Shown: positions 15,116-24,414, numbered from the stretch's first letter. The stretch: DNA of 64,000 nucleotides from Actinacidiphila alni (GCF_900112845.1 NZ_FONG01000012.1:180643-244642), one strand, 5' to 3'. Made by a program: numbers and translations. The notes: a model not told the origin generated them from the letters alone.

Positions 15116-16696
15116 CTACACCGCGCCGACGATCGCCTCGGCCGCCGCCGTACCGCACACCCGGGCCGCGCCGTGGGTGGCGATGTGCAGGGCGCCGGTG
15201 GCGGGGGCCTGCGGGACGCCCATCTCGACCACGACCGTGCCCGGCCTGCGGGCGGTCACGGCGGCCAGGGTGTCGGCCATCCAGCGGTGCCGGTGGGCGT
15301 CGCGGACCACCAGCACGACCGTACGGTCGCCGGCCTCCTCGATCAGACCGGCCGCGAAGGCGTCCGCACCCTGCTCCTCGACCTCACGGGCCGGGTAGGT
15401 GCCGGTCACCGTGCCGGGCAGCAGCTTGGCGAGGTCGGCGGCGATGCCCCACGGGGTGACGTCGCCGACGGCGATGTTCGCCACCGGGGTCAGGGCCGCG
15501 ACGTACGGCGCCTTGGTGAGCGGGGTGAAGGCGGCGGTGCGGGTGATCCGCAGCGCGCGCCGGGCCGCTTCCAGGCCGATGTCGCTGCCGGCGTCGCCTC
15601 CGGTGTCCCCAGGTTCCGTCCCGGACGGGGCGGCGGGTGCGGTCCCCTCCGCGGCACCCGACCGCTGCGCCGCCCAGGCCGCGAGGTCCCGCACGCGGGC
15701 GGCGGCGTCCGCCAGCCGCTCGGCGGGGAGGTCGCCCTCGCGCACCGCGCGCACGATGGCGTCGCGGAGGTCGAGCACCGTCTGCTCGTCGCTGAGCCCG
15801 CCGCCGACGCAGATCGCGTCGCAGCCGGCGGCCAGCGCCATGACGGTGCCGCGTTCGAGGCCGTAGGTGCCCGAGATCGCCTGCATCTCGATGCCGTCGG
15901 TGACCACGAGCCCGTCGTAGCCGAGGCCGCCCTCTTCCCGGGGCGCGCGCAGCAGACCCATCAGGACGGCGGTGCTGAGCGTGCCGGGCAGTTCCGCGTC
16001 CAGCGCGGGCACCAGGATGTGGGCGCTCATCACGGCCTTGGTGCCGGCCGCGATCGCGGCCCGGAAGGGGACCAGCTCGCGCTCGCGCAGCGTCTCCAGG
16101 TCGACGTCGATCAGCGGCATCGCGTGGTGCGAGTCGACGCCGGTGTCACCGTGGCCGGGGAAGTGCTTGACGCTGGTCGCGACGCCCGCGGACTGCATGC
16201 CCTCGATGTAGGCGGCGGTGTTGCGGGCCACCAGCTCGGGCTCGGCGCCGAAGGAGCGCACGCCGATCACCGGGTTGTCGGGGTCGGAGTTGACGTCGGC
16301 GGACGGCGCCCAGTTGAGGTTGACGCCGCAGGCGGCGAGCCGGCGGCCCAGTTCCGCGGCGACCGCGCGGGTCAGCTTGACGTCGTCGACCGCGCCGAGC
16401 GCGAGATTGCCGGGGAAGGAGGAGCCGCCGCGGGCTTCAAGCCGGGTGACGTCACCGCCCTCCTCGTCGGCGGCGACAAGGATGTCGGGCCGTACCGCGC
16501 GAAGTTGCGCGGTGAGCCGGGCGACCTGTTCCGGCGACTCGATGTTGCGGGAGAACAGCGCGACCGCGCCGAGGCCCTCGCCGAGCAGCCGCAGCACCCA
16601 GTCGGGCGCCTCCGTGCCGCGGAAACCGGGCTGGAGGACGGTGAGCGCGTCGCGGGTGAGGGTGTCCGCGCTGGTGTCTGCGGTGATGACGGTCAT
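15116..16696 (-). CDS. Family 3 glycoside hydrolase, beta-N-acetylhexosaminidase type
   Basis: The 526-residue protein has the GH3 TIM-barrel (residues 10-340) with the NagZ signature KHFPGHGDTGVDSHH near residue 190 and the nucleophile region VVTDGIEMQAI near 275. No signal peptide is visible, so it works inside the cell on imported chito-oligosaccharides. Its ATG overlaps the dasC stop (ATGA), making it the last gene of the das operon here. A C-terminal Rossmann-like domain of about 150 residues follows a proline-rich linker. Substrate is probably N,N'-diacetylchitobiose, by operon context. Confidence 0.92.
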   Translation of the reverse strand: MTVITADTSADTLTRDALTVLQPGFRGTEAPDWVLRLLGEGLGAVALFSRNIESPEQVARLTAQLRAVRPDILVAADEEGGDVTRLEARGGSSFPGNLALGAVDDVKLTRAVAAELGRRLAACGVNLNWAPSADVNSDPDNPVIGVRSFGAEPELVARNTAAYIEGMQSAGVATSVKHFPGHGDTGVDSHHAMPLIDVDLETLRERELVPFRAAIAAGTKAVMSAHILVPALDAELPGTLSTAVLMGLLRAPREEGGLGYDGLVVTDGIEMQAISGTYGLERGTVMALAAGCDAICVGGGLSDEQTVLDLRDAIVRAVREGDLPAERLADAAARVRDLAAWAAQRSGAAEGTAPAAPSGTEPGDTGGDAGSDIGLEAARRALRITRTAAFTPLTKAPYVAALTPVANIAVGDVTPWGIAADLAKLLPGTVTGTYPAREVEEQGADAFAAGLIEEAGDRTVVLVVRDAHRHRWMADTLAAVTARRPGTVVVEMGVPQAPATGALHIATHGAARVCGTAAAEAIVGAV

Positions 16697-17577
16697 CCCT
16701 TCACCGCGCCCGCGGTCAGGCCGGAGGCCACCTTGCGCTGCACGAACAGGAAGAAGATCACCACGGGCAGGGCGATCAGGATGGAGCCCGCCATGAGGGC
16801 GCCGTAGTCCGTGCCGCGCTGGCCGGTGAACTTCAGCAGCCAGATGCTGAGCGTGTACTTGTCGTTGTCCTGGAGGATCACGTACGCGAACAGGTACTCG
16901 TTCCAGGCGGTCATCAGGGCGTAGATCGAGGCGGCGACCAGGCCGGGGGCGAGCAGCGGCAGCACGACGCGGCGGAACGCGGTCATCTGGCTGCAGCCGT
17001 CGACCATCGCCGACTCCTCCAGCTCCTTGGGGATGTTGACGATGAAGCCGCGCAGCATCCAGACGGCGAAGGGCAGGGTGCTCGCCGCGTAGACGACGAT
17101 GACGCCCCAGTACTCGTTGAGGCCGCCCATCTTGTTGAGCTGGATGTAGATCGGGATCAGCATCGAGGTGGCCGGGATGAGCTGGATCACCAGCAGCGCG
17201 ATGATCAGGCCGCGGCGGCCCCAGAACTTGAACCGGCCGATGGCGTACGCGGCGAGCAGGCCGATGCCGATGGCGATCACGACGCTGAACGCCGAGATGA
17301 TCACGCTGCTCTTGACGTTGTCCCAGAAGTTGGGCATGTCCATCGCGCGCTTGAACTGGCTGAACGTGACGGAGCTGGGGTACAGCTTCTGGTGGTAGCT
17401 GAGGATCTCCTGGCTCGGGCGGAGCGCGGTGATGATCATCCAGTACACCGGGAAGCCCATCAGCACGGTGACGACGATCCCGAGGACGTTCCAGCCGGAG
17501 CGGTTCTTCTTCGGAGTGCGGTAGGTGACTCCGGCCGAATCCGTGGCGGCGGGGCCGCTCTTGACAGCGGTGCTCAC
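16693..17577 (-). CDS. dasC: Chitobiose ABC transporter permease DasC
   Basis: The 294-residue protein is a MalG-type inner-membrane permease with six predicted membrane helices and the ATPase-docking EAA loop EESAMVDGCSQMTAFRRVVLPLLAPG near residue 195. It starts with GTG overlapping the dasB stop (GTGA) and ends overlapping the glycosidase start. With DasB and the lipoprotein DasA it imports N,N'-diacetylchitobiose. The ATPase is not encoded here; in streptomycetes MsiK encoded elsewhere energises this transporter. Confidence 0.95.
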   Translation of the reverse strand: MSTAVKSGPAATDSAGVTYRTPKKNRSGWNVLGIVVTVLMGFPVYWMIITALRPSQEILSYHQKLYPSSVTFSQFKRAMDMPNFWDNVKSSVIISAFSVVIAIGIGLLAAYAIGRFKFWGRRGLIIALLVIQLIPATSMLIPIYIQLNKMGGLNEYWGVIVVYAASTLPFAVWMLRGFIVNIPKELEESAMVDGCSQMTAFRRVVLPLLAPGLVAASIYALMTAWNEYLFAYVILQDNDKYTLSIWLLKFTGQRGTDYGALMAGSILIALPVVIFFLFVQRKVASGLTAGAVKG

Positions 17578-18581
17578 TCGACCTCTCCGATCTTCAGAAG
17601 CTGGCGCAGGTAGTAGACGGCGATCCCGGACAGCAGCAGGACGGTGACCACGGAGATGGCCGCGCCCCGGCTGAAGGAGTTCACGGTGAACGCCTGCGTG
17701 TAGGAATAGAGGCCGAGCAGCTGGTAGTCCTGCTCCGGCTGGCCGTTGCGCATCAGCAGGATCTGGCCGAGGACACCGAAGTCCCAGATCACCGACAGCG
17801 TGCTGGTCATGATGAAGACCGGCTTGATGATCGGGAAGGTCACATAGCGGAAGATCCCGAAGCCCTTGGCGCCGTCGATCCTGGCCGCCTCCTCCAGTTC
17901 CTTGGGGACCTGGGTGAGCGCGGCGTGCAGGCTGATGGCGATGAAGGGGATGGCGCCCCAGATGACCAGCAGGGCGATGATCCCCATACCGGTGGTCGGG
18001 TTGAGGAACCAGTTGTGCCGGGTGTAGTCGACGCCGGGCAGCCGGGTGAGCAGCTGGTTCACCAGGCCGTAGTCGGAGTCGAACATGAACTTGAAGACCG
18101 AGGTGGCCACCAGCAGCGGCATCGCCCACACGGCGATCATCACGCTGCTCATGGTGACCCGGACCCAGTTGGAGACGCGCTGCATCAGCAGCGCGATCAG
18201 CAGGCCGGCGGCCATGGTGCCGACGACACAGACGATCACGAAGACGACCGTGCGCACGACGACGGTCCAGAACTCGCTGTCGCCGAGGATCGAGGTGTAC
18301 TGGTCGAAGCCGACCCAGGGGGCGGCGACGCCGTTCCACAGGTTGTTGCGCCGCTCGTCCTGGAAGGAGAGCACGATGGTGTCGACCAGCGGGTAGCCCA
18401 GCACCCCGATCATGACCACCAGTGCCGGGGCGATCAGCAGGTACGGCAGCGATCTGCTCTGCCTGCTGCGTCCGGCGGCGCGGCCCGTTCTCTTCGCCGC
18501 GGGCCGGGTCGTGAGCGGCGACGGGAGCTGCGGGCGGCCTCCTGTCACCGGCTCGGTGGCATGCGTGTCGGCGGCACTCAT
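17574..18581 (-). CDS. dasB: Chitobiose ABC transporter permease DasB
   Basis: The product of 335 residues is a MalF-type permease. A basic N terminus of about 45 residues precedes six membrane segments, and the EAA loop EEAARIDGAKGFGIFRYVTFP lies near residue 225. I chose the ATG at 18581 (MSAADTHATEP) because AAGAAAGG precedes it; an ATG at 18608 lacks a ribosome site. It forms a translationally coupled pair with dasC. A hairpin separates it from dasA. Confidence 0.94.
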   Translation of the reverse strand: MSAADTHATEPVTGGRPQLPSPLTTRPAAKRTGRAAGRSRQSRSLPYLLIAPALVVMIGVLGYPLVDTIVLSFQDERRNNLWNGVAAPWVGFDQYTSILGDSEFWTVVVRTVVFVIVCVVGTMAAGLLIALLMQRVSNWVRVTMSSVMIAVWAMPLLVATSVFKFMFDSDYGLVNQLLTRLPGVDYTRHNWFLNPTTGMGIIALLVIWGAIPFIAISLHAALTQVPKELEEAARIDGAKGFGIFRYVTFPIIKPVFIMTSTLSVIWDFGVLGQILLMRNGQPEQDYQLLGLYSYTQAFTVNSFSRGAAISVVTVLLLSGIAVYYLRQLLKIGEVE

Positions 18582-18624
18582 CTGCGCTGACCTTTCTTCG
18601 GTGTCCATGCCGGGATACCGGGGC

Positions 18625-18651
18625 GGGCGGCCCGCACAGCGCGGACCGCCC
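18625..18651 (-). promoter_or_regulatory. Intercistronic hairpin between dasA and dasB
   Basis: Arms GGGCGGCCCGC and GCGGACCGCCC (one mismatch) lie in the 91-bp gap. Such a stem commonly lets the binding protein be made in excess over the permeases, by partial termination or by protecting the dasA message. Confidence 0.55.
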
Positions 18652-18672
18652 TCCCCTGGTGCGACCGCCGTG

Positions 18673-19968
18673 TCAGGAGGCGGTGTTGATCAGCGAGTTG
18701 ATCTTGTCGTCGGCGGCCTTGGTGGCGTCGGCGACGGACTTGCCCTTGAGGATGTCGAGCAGCATCGTCTTCAGGATGCCCTGCTTCTCGATGGCCGCCC
18801 AGCCCGGTGCGATGGGCGTGAACCAGGCGTCCGGCACCGCGTTGGCCGCGGCGGCGGTGGCCGGGTCGGCCTTCATCGGCTCGAGCTGCTTGGTGTTGTT
18901 CGGCAGCGTCTGCTTGGTGACCAGCGCGGCCTCGTTCTTCTCGTCCGTGAAGTCGGCGATCCACTCCTTGGCGAGGTCCTTGACCTTGGACTTGTTCACC
19001 ACGGCGAGGTCGGAGCCGCCGATGAAGGACGGCAGCGCCTTGCCGTTCGGGCCGGGCATCGTGGCCGTCTTGATGACGTCCTTCAGCTTGGCGTTGCCGT
19101 TCGGCGGGGTGATGACCGAGCCGGCCTCCCAGCCGTTGCCGTAGATGACGCCGGCCTTCTGGTGCGCCATGACGTTGGCGTGGTCGGCCTCGTCCTTGGT
19201 CTGGTCGCCGTGGTTGTACTTCTTCACCAGGTCGATGAAGTGCTGGATGCCCTGCTGCGCCTGCGGGCTCTCCAGGTCACCGGTCCACTTGGTGCCGTCG
19301 GTCTTGGCGATCTGGCCGCCGTACGCCTTGACGTACGACATGGCCGCGTACCAGTACTGACCGGGCAGGTACAGCGGCGAGTAGGTCTTGTCGCCGCCCT
19401 TCTTCGCCTCGATCTTGTCCAGGGCGGCGGTCAGCTCGTCCTCGGTGGCCGGGAAGGCGTCGGAGCCGGTTCCGGCCTTGAAGTCGGCGGTGTTGTAGAT
19501 CGCGACGCGGGCGCCGGCGTAGTAGGGCGCGCAGTAGAGCTTGCCCTGGTAGGTGCAGGTGTCCTCGAGGCCCTTGATCCAGGTGTCGCTGTTCTGGAAG
19601 GACTTCTTGTCCAGCTCGGCGAGGGCGCCGTTGAGGATGTACGTCTGGGTCTCGGTGTTGCCCAGTTCGACGACGTCGGGGGCGCTGGAGCCGGAGAGCG
19701 CGGCGTCCAGCTTCTGGACCTTGTCGCTCCACTGCTGGTACTGGATCTTGACGTTGACCTTCGGGTACTTCGCCTTGAACTGGGCGGTGGTGTTCTGGAC
19801 CAGCTCGGGCCAGGCGGTCTGCGCCTCGGCCATCAGCCAGACGGTCACCGTGCCGGTCTGGTCGGCCGGCTTCTCGGCCGCCTTGTCGTCCTTCTTGTCC
19901 GACCCACAGGCCGCAATACCAGCAATCATGGTCGCGACGCCGATCGCCGCGATGAGCTTGCGCTTCAC
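18673..19968 (-). CDS. dasA: Chitobiose-binding lipoprotein DasA
   Basis: The 431-residue solute-binding protein starts with a lipoprotein signal whose lipobox ends IAAC, with lipid-modified Cys21. A lysine-rich linker and an MBP-type fold (VTVWLMAEAQ, KYPKVNVKIQYQQW, SAPDVVELG) follow. It binds N,N'-diacetylchitobiose outside the membrane and hands it to DasBC. Two DasR sites lie upstream, between this gene and the divergent dasR. Loss of DasA in S. coelicolor is known to disturb development, so this gene links nutrition to sporulation. Confidence 0.96.
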   Translation of the reverse strand: MKRKLIAAIGVATMIAGIAACGSDKKDDKAAEKPADQTGTVTVWLMAEAQTAWPELVQNTTAQFKAKYPKVNVKIQYQQWSDKVQKLDAALSGSSAPDVVELGNTETQTYILNGALAELDKKSFQNSDTWIKGLEDTCTYQGKLYCAPYYAGARVAIYNTADFKAGTGSDAFPATEDELTAALDKIEAKKGGDKTYSPLYLPGQYWYAAMSYVKAYGGQIAKTDGTKWTGDLESPQAQQGIQHFIDLVKKYNHGDQTKDEADHANVMAHQKAGVIYGNGWEAGSVITPPNGNAKLKDVIKTATMPGPNGKALPSFIGGSDLAVVNKSKVKDLAKEWIADFTDEKNEAALVTKQTLPNNTKQLEPMKADPATAAAANAVPDAWFTPIAPGWAAIEKQGILKTMLLDILKGKSVADATKAADDKINSLINTAS

Positions 19969-20075
19969 GCCACCCTCCTCAGGATGCCCGAAACTCCCCC
20001 CACCGCCCGGAATGCCGGTTCCCGCGGGACACGAGTGCAGTCGTATCTCGCTTGTGGGTCTGGGATTTGGTCGTT

Positions 20076-20091
20076 AATGGTTTAGACCAGT
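20076..20091. promoter_or_regulatory. DasR site 1 in the dasA-dasR intergenic region
   Basis: The core TGGTTTAGACCA is one base from a perfect dre palindrome and lies about 110 bp before dasA. Confidence 0.88.
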
Positions 20092-20099
20092 ACCCGGAG

Positions 20100-20115
20100 C
20101 TTGGCCTAGACCTTT
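20100..20115. promoter_or_regulatory. DasR site 2 in the dasA-dasR intergenic region
   Basis: The core TGGCCTAGACCT is a weaker dre, 24 bp from site 1 (about two helical turns), so DasR dimers could bind side by side. Two sites before dasA are also known in S. coelicolor. Confidence 0.8.
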
Positions 20116-20251
20116 AGGGGTGTCAAGGGTGTATAAGAACCCATGTCGGCTCTGTTATCGGACCGACACCTGAGGGGGAGGCGACCACTACGACCTCCCC
20201 GTGCCAGGTCAGGCCGTGCCACGATGTGAGCCGCATGTAACGGAGGAGCCG

Positions 20252-21079
20252 GTGACGGCAGCACGACAGCAGTCGGGAGTAGACGTCATGGACAGCGACG
20301 CGGGCAGTGGCGCGGAGAGCACGGCGGGCACCGCGGGCCGCACCGCACGCGTGCCCAAGTACTACCGGCTCAAGCGGCATCTTCTGGACATCACCCAGAC
20401 CATGCCGCCCGGCACTCCCGTACCGCCGGAGCGCACCCTTGCCACCGAGTTCGACACCTCGCGGACCACGGTCCGCCAGGCGCTCCAGGAACTCGTCGTC
20501 GAGGGCCGGCTGGAACGCATCCAGGGCAAGGGCACCTTCGTCGCCAAGCCCAAGGTCTCCCAGGCGCTGCAACTGACCTCGTACACCGAGGACATGCGGG
20601 CCCAGGGCCTGGAACCGACCTCGCAACTGCTGGACATCGGCTACATCACCGCCGACGACCGGCTCGCCGGGCTGCTCGACATGAAGGCCGGCGGGCGGGT
20701 GCTGCGGATCGAGCGGCTGCGGCTGGCCAACAGCGAGCCGATGGCGATCGAGACCACCCATCTGTCGGCCAAGCGCTTCCCGGCGCTGCGCCGCTCGCTC
20801 GCCAAGTACACCTCCCTGTACACGGCGTTGGCCGAGGTCTACGACGTGCGGCTGGCCGAGGCCGAGGAGACCATCGAGACGTCGCTGGCCACCCCGCGCG
20901 AGGCCGGACTGCTCGGCACCGACGTCGGCCTGCCGATGCTGATGCTCTCCCGGCACTCGATCGACACCACCGGCGAACCGGTGGAGTGGGTGCGCTCGGT
21001 CTACCGCGGCGACCGCTACAAGTTCGTGGCGCGGCTGAGCCGTCCGGCCTCGGAGCTCAGCTCGATGCTGGAGAAGTGA
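20252..21079 (+). CDS. dasR: GntR/HutC-family global regulator DasR
   Basis: The product of about 275 residues has a GntR winged helix (residues 45-105, with TLATEFDTSRTTVRQALQEL as the recognition part) and a UTRA effector domain. It binds glucosamine-6-phosphate, which releases it from dre sites, and controls amino-sugar use, development and antibiotic production. The GTG at 20252 follows GGAGGAG at good spacing; an ATG at 20288 is the alternative. The N-terminal 40 residues are variable. It is divergent from dasABC across two dre sites. Confidence 0.96.
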   Translation: MTAARQQSGVDVMDSDAGSGAESTAGTAGRTARVPKYYRLKRHLLDITQTMPPGTPVPPERTLATEFDTSRTTVRQALQELVVEGRLERIQGKGTFVAKPKVSQALQLTSYTEDMRAQGLEPTSQLLDIGYITADDRLAGLLDMKAGGRVLRIERLRLANSEPMAIETTHLSAKRFPALRRSLAKYTSLYTALAEVYDVRLAEAEETIETSLATPREAGLLGTDVGLPMLMLSRHSIDTTGEPVEWVRSVYRGDRYKFVARLSRPASELSSMLEK

Positions 21080-21102
21080 GGCCCGCGCAGTGAGGCACCG
21101 CT

Positions 21103-21123
21103 CCGGAGGATTCCCCCCTCCGG
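21103..21123 (+). terminator. Stem-loop downstream of dasR
   Basis: Arms CCGGAGG and CCTCCGG with a short loop lie about 24 bp after the dasR stop. No thymine tract is present. Confidence 0.55.
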
Positions 21124-21220
21124 CGGGTGAGATCGCTGCACACATGGTGACGTGCACGGCTCCCCTCCCCTAGATTCCCGCGAGTCACACTCGTAGCTCT
21201 AGGGGACGGGAGCCGCACGT

Positions 21221-21487
21221 ATGCCCGACGCTCAACTCCATGAACAGGCCCCACGGCAACCGGTCGTCACCCCCTCACGGGTGATCGCCGGCCTCTGCCT
21301 GCTCGCGCCGTTCGTCGCCCTGCTCTGGGTCGACTCCTACTCCAGGATCACCCCGACCTTCATCGGCATCCCGTTCTTCTACTGGTACCAGATGGCCTGG
21401 GTGCCGGTGGCGGCGCTGCTCACCTACATCGCGTACGTCCTGGTCAGGCGCGAGGAGCGGCAGCGCAAGGGGGGTGCGGCCAAGTGA
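21221..21487 (+). CDS. Small DUF3311-type membrane subunit of a symporter
   Basis: The 88-residue protein has two membrane helices (about residues 23-42 and 58-78) and a short charged tail RREERQRKG. This family is regularly encoded directly before a sodium:solute symporter, as here: its stop overlaps the GTG of the next gene. It probably helps assemble or stabilise the transporter, but its exact role is unknown. Confidence 0.85.
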   Translation: MPDAQLHEQAPRQPVVTPSRVIAGLCLLAPFVALLWVDSYSRITPTFIGIPFFYWYQMAWVPVAALLTYIAYVLVRREERQRKGGAAK

Positions 21488-23115
21488 AGAACGACGTGAA
21501 CGGCGTCGCCCTCGGCGTCTGCATCTTCTTCTTCGTCGCGGTCACCGTGATGGGCTTCCTCGCCGCCCGCTGGCGACGCGCGGAGAACGCCCTCCACCTG
21601 GACGAATGGGGCCTGGGCGGCCGGAGTTTCGGCACCTGGGTGACCTGGTTCCTGCTCGGCGGCGACCTCTACACCGCGTACACCTTCGTCGCGGTCCCGG
21701 CCGCGATCTACGGCGCGGGCGCGGCCGGCTTCTTCGCGGTCCCGTACACGATCATCACCTATCCGCTGGTGTTCCTCTTCCTGCCGCGGCTGTGGTCGGT
21801 CTCGCACAAGCACGGCTACGTGACCTCCTCGGACTTCATCCGCGGGCGGTTCGGCTCCAAGAGCCTGTCGGTGGCGCTGGCGCTCACCGGCATCGTGGCG
21901 ACCATGCCGTACATCGCGCTGCAACTCGTCGGCATCCAGGCGGTGCTGGACGTGATGGGCGTGGGCGGCGGCGACTCCACCAACTGGTTCGTCAAGGACC
22001 TGCCGCTGCTGATCGCCTTCGGCGTGCTGGCCGCGTACACCTACTCGTCGGGGCTGCGCGCGCCCGCGCTGATCGCCTTCGTCAAGGACGCGCTGATCTA
22101 CATCGTCATCGCCGTCGCGATCATCTACATTCCCTACAAGCTGGGCGGATTCGACGACATCTTCGACAAGGCCGGCGCGGCCTACAAGGTGACCAACCCG
22201 GCCACCGGCAAGCCGCGCGGCTCGCTGGTGACCGGGCCGCAGGCCCAATGGGCGTACGCCACGCTCGCGATGGGCTCGGCGATGGCGCTCTTCCTGTACC
22301 CGCACTCGGTGACCGCGGTGCTCTCCGGCAAGAGCCGCAACACCATCCGCCGCAACACCACGATCCTGCCGCTGTACTCGCTGATGCTCGGCCTGCTGGC
22401 GATGCTCGGCTTCATGGCGCTGGCCGACGGCGTCGGCAAGGGGATCAAGGGCTACAACGCCCAACTGGCCATCCCGCAGCTCTTCGAGAACATGTTCCCG
22501 TCCTGGTTCGCCGGGGTGGCCTTCGCGGCCATCGCGATCGGCGCGCTGGTGCCGGCGGCGATCATGTCCATCGCGGCGGCCAACCTCTTCACCCGCAACA
22601 TCTACAAGGACCTGATCCGGCCGAACGCGACCCCGGCCGAGGAGACCCGGGTCTCCAAGCTGGCGTCGCTGGTGGTGAAGGTCGGCGCGCTGATCTTCGT
22701 GCTGTCGATGGACAAGACGGTCGCGATCAACTTCCAACTGCTGGGCGGCATCTGGATCCTGCAGACGATGCCCGCCATCGTCGGTGGCCTGTTCACCCGC
22801 TGGCTGCACCGCTGGGCGCTGCTGGCCGGCTGGGCCGCGGGCATGGCCTACGGCACCTGGAAGGCGTACGAGCAGACCAGCCCCACCCAGTCGCACTTCG
22901 GCGGCAACTCCGCGAAGATCCCGGGCATCGGCGAGCTGGGCTACATCGGCCTCACCGCCTTCGTGCTCAACGTGGCGGTCGCGGTGGTCCTCACCCTGGT
23001 CCTGCGCGCCTTCAAGGTCGCCGAGGGCGAGGACGAGACGGCGACACCGGACTACACGGTGGAGGCCGGCGAGGAGGGTGTGACCGCGGACCTGCCCGCG
23101 CCTGCGGGGGCGTAA
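21484..23115 (+). CDS. Sodium:solute symporter, monocarboxylate uptake type (MctP-like)
   Basis: The 543-residue protein has about 13 membrane helices and the SSS-family features near the N terminus (LGGRSFGTWVTWFLLGGDLYTAYTF) and in the middle (AIAIGALVPAAIMSIAAANLFTRN). Members paired with a DUF3311 protein take up acetate, pyruvate, lactate or similar acids with sodium or protons. The start is GTG overlapping the previous stop. A perfect long hairpin ends the transcript. Its substrate cannot be fixed from sequence. Confidence 0.88.
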   Translation: MKNDVNGVALGVCIFFFVAVTVMGFLAARWRRAENALHLDEWGLGGRSFGTWVTWFLLGGDLYTAYTFVAVPAAIYGAGAAGFFAVPYTIITYPLVFLFLPRLWSVSHKHGYVTSSDFIRGRFGSKSLSVALALTGIVATMPYIALQLVGIQAVLDVMGVGGGDSTNWFVKDLPLLIAFGVLAAYTYSSGLRAPALIAFVKDALIYIVIAVAIIYIPYKLGGFDDIFDKAGAAYKVTNPATGKPRGSLVTGPQAQWAYATLAMGSAMALFLYPHSVTAVLSGKSRNTIRRNTTILPLYSLMLGLLAMLGFMALADGVGKGIKGYNAQLAIPQLFENMFPSWFAGVAFAAIAIGALVPAAIMSIAAANLFTRNIYKDLIRPNATPAEETRVSKLASLVVKVGALIFVLSMDKTVAINFQLLGGIWILQTMPAIVGGLFTRWLHRWALLAGWAAGMAYGTWKAYEQTSPTQSHFGGNSAKIPGIGELGYIGLTAFVLNVAVAVVLTLVLRAFKVAEGEDETATPDYTVEAGEEGVTADLPAPAGA

Positions 23116-23119
23116 CAGG

Positions 23120-23161
23120 CCGTCGGGGTGCCGGAGTCCCCGGGCTCCGGCACCCCGACGG
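23120..23161. terminator. Perfect hairpin between the symporter and the convergent GlxA-type regulator
   Basis: Two 17-bp complementary arms (starting CCGTCGGGGTG) enclose an eight-base loop in the 49-bp gap. Confidence 0.9.
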
Positions 23162-23164
23162 TCC

Positions 23165-24118
23165 TCACCGGTCGGCGAACGTCCGGCGGTACGCCTGCGG
23201 GGTGGTGCCCGTCCAGCGGGTGAAGTGGTGCCGCATCGTCGCCGCGTTCCCGAAGCCCGCGCGGAGCGCGACGGCGTCGATGGTGTGGTCGGTGCCCTCC
23301 AGCAACTCCCGTGCCAGCAGCACGCGTTGGCCCAGCAGCCAGCGGTACGGAGTGGTGCCGGTCTCCTGCTGGAAGCGGCGGGCGAAGGTGCGCGGCGACA
23401 TATGGGCGCGGGCGGCCAGCTCCTCGACGGTCACCTCGCGGTCCAGGTGCCGCTCCATCCAGGACAGCACCCCGGTGACGGTGTCGCTCTGGGCGCGCGG
23501 CAGCGGCCGGTCCACGTACTGCGCCTGGCCGCCCTCGCGGTGCGGCGGCACCACCATGCGGCGGGCGATGCCGTTGGCGACGGCGCTGCCCTGCACCTTG
23601 CGGACCAGGTGCAGGCAGGCGTCGATACCGGCCGCCGTACCGGCGGAGGTGATCACGCCGCCCTCGTCGACGTACAGCACGTCCTGCTCGACCTTGACCT
23701 GCGGGAAGCGGCGGCCGAGGGCCTCGGCGTGCCGCCAGTGGGCGGCGCAGCTGCGGTTGTCCAGCAGCCCGGCGGCGGCCAGCACGAAGACGCCGGAGCA
23801 CACGCTGAGCACGGTCGCGCCGCGCTCCACCGCGCGGTTCAGCGCGGCCAGCAGATGCGGCGGGAAGTCGCGTTCGACGTAGGAGTCACCGGCCGGGACC
23901 GCGATCAGGTCGGCCTCCTCCAGGCGGTCCATGTCGCAGGAGACGGAAAGGCCGAAGCCGGCGTGGGTGCGCAGGGCCGGGCCTTCGGCGGAGACCACGG
24001 CGAAGTCGTACGTGGGCAGGCCCTCGTCGCTCCGGTCGAGGCCGAAGACTTCGCAGATCACGCCGAGTTCGAAGGGGTGGACGCCTTCGAGCAGCACGGT
24101 CGCCACGTTCTTCAGCAT
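23165..24118 (-). CDS. GlxA-family AraC transcriptional regulator
   Basis: The 317-residue protein has an N-terminal DJ-1/PfpI domain (residues 1-175, with the nucleophile-elbow-like LSVCSGVFVLAAAGLLD) and a C-terminal AraC double HTH (about 215-315, ending RRTFADR). Such regulators sense small metabolites without known enzyme activity. The ATG at 24118 gives MLKNVATVLLEG, the conserved start; the frame is open to 24172. It diverges from a small membrane protein gene. In some streptomycetes an AraC-like gene (nrdS) belongs to the nearby nrd operon, but orthology to this one is not shown. Confidence 0.9.
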   Translation of the reverse strand: MLKNVATVLLEGVHPFELGVICEVFGLDRSDEGLPTYDFAVVSAEGPALRTHAGFGLSVSCDMDRLEEADLIAVPAGDSYVERDFPPHLLAALNRAVERGATVLSVCSGVFVLAAAGLLDNRSCAAHWRHAEALGRRFPQVKVEQDVLYVDEGGVITSAGTAAGIDACLHLVRKVQGSAVANGIARRMVVPPHREGGQAQYVDRPLPRAQSDTVTGVLSWMERHLDREVTVEELAARAHMSPRTFARRFQQETGTTPYRWLLGQRVLLARELLEGTDHTIDAVALRAGFGNAATMRHHFTRWTGTTPQAYRRTFADR

Positions 24119-24207
24119 GGTTCCGAGGATGCCACGTGGCAGGATGTTGCGGTAGTACGTCAGTCCTGCCACTGTTCCGGCGTAAGCGGTACGCGCACGA
24201 TTGACCC

Positions 24208-24414
24208 ATGACCGTTCTCCTTGACATCGCCGCCCTTTCCGCCCTCCTCCTCGTCCTCAGCTTCGTCCCCGTCCTGGGCCTGCGCGCCGAGGCGAGGATC
24301 ACCCGGCAGATCCGCGAGGCCGACGCGGCGCGCTCGGCGTCCGCCGCGGAAGCCCCACCCGACCCGGCCCCGCACCCGGCCCCAGCCGAACCGGCGCCCC
24401 TCCTCCACGTCTGA
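24208..24414 (+). CDS. Small single-span membrane protein, unknown function
   Basis: The 68-residue product starts with a hydrophobic helix (LLDIAALSALLLVLSFVPVLGL) followed by a charged stretch and a proline-alanine tail. The ATG gives normal third-position GC, and a strong terminator follows closely, which supports a real gene. There is no motif. It may be a small membrane peptide that interacts with another protein. Confidence 0.6.
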   Translation: MTVLLDIAALSALLLVLSFVPVLGLRAEARITRQIREADAARSASAAEAPPDPAPHPAPAEPAPLLHV

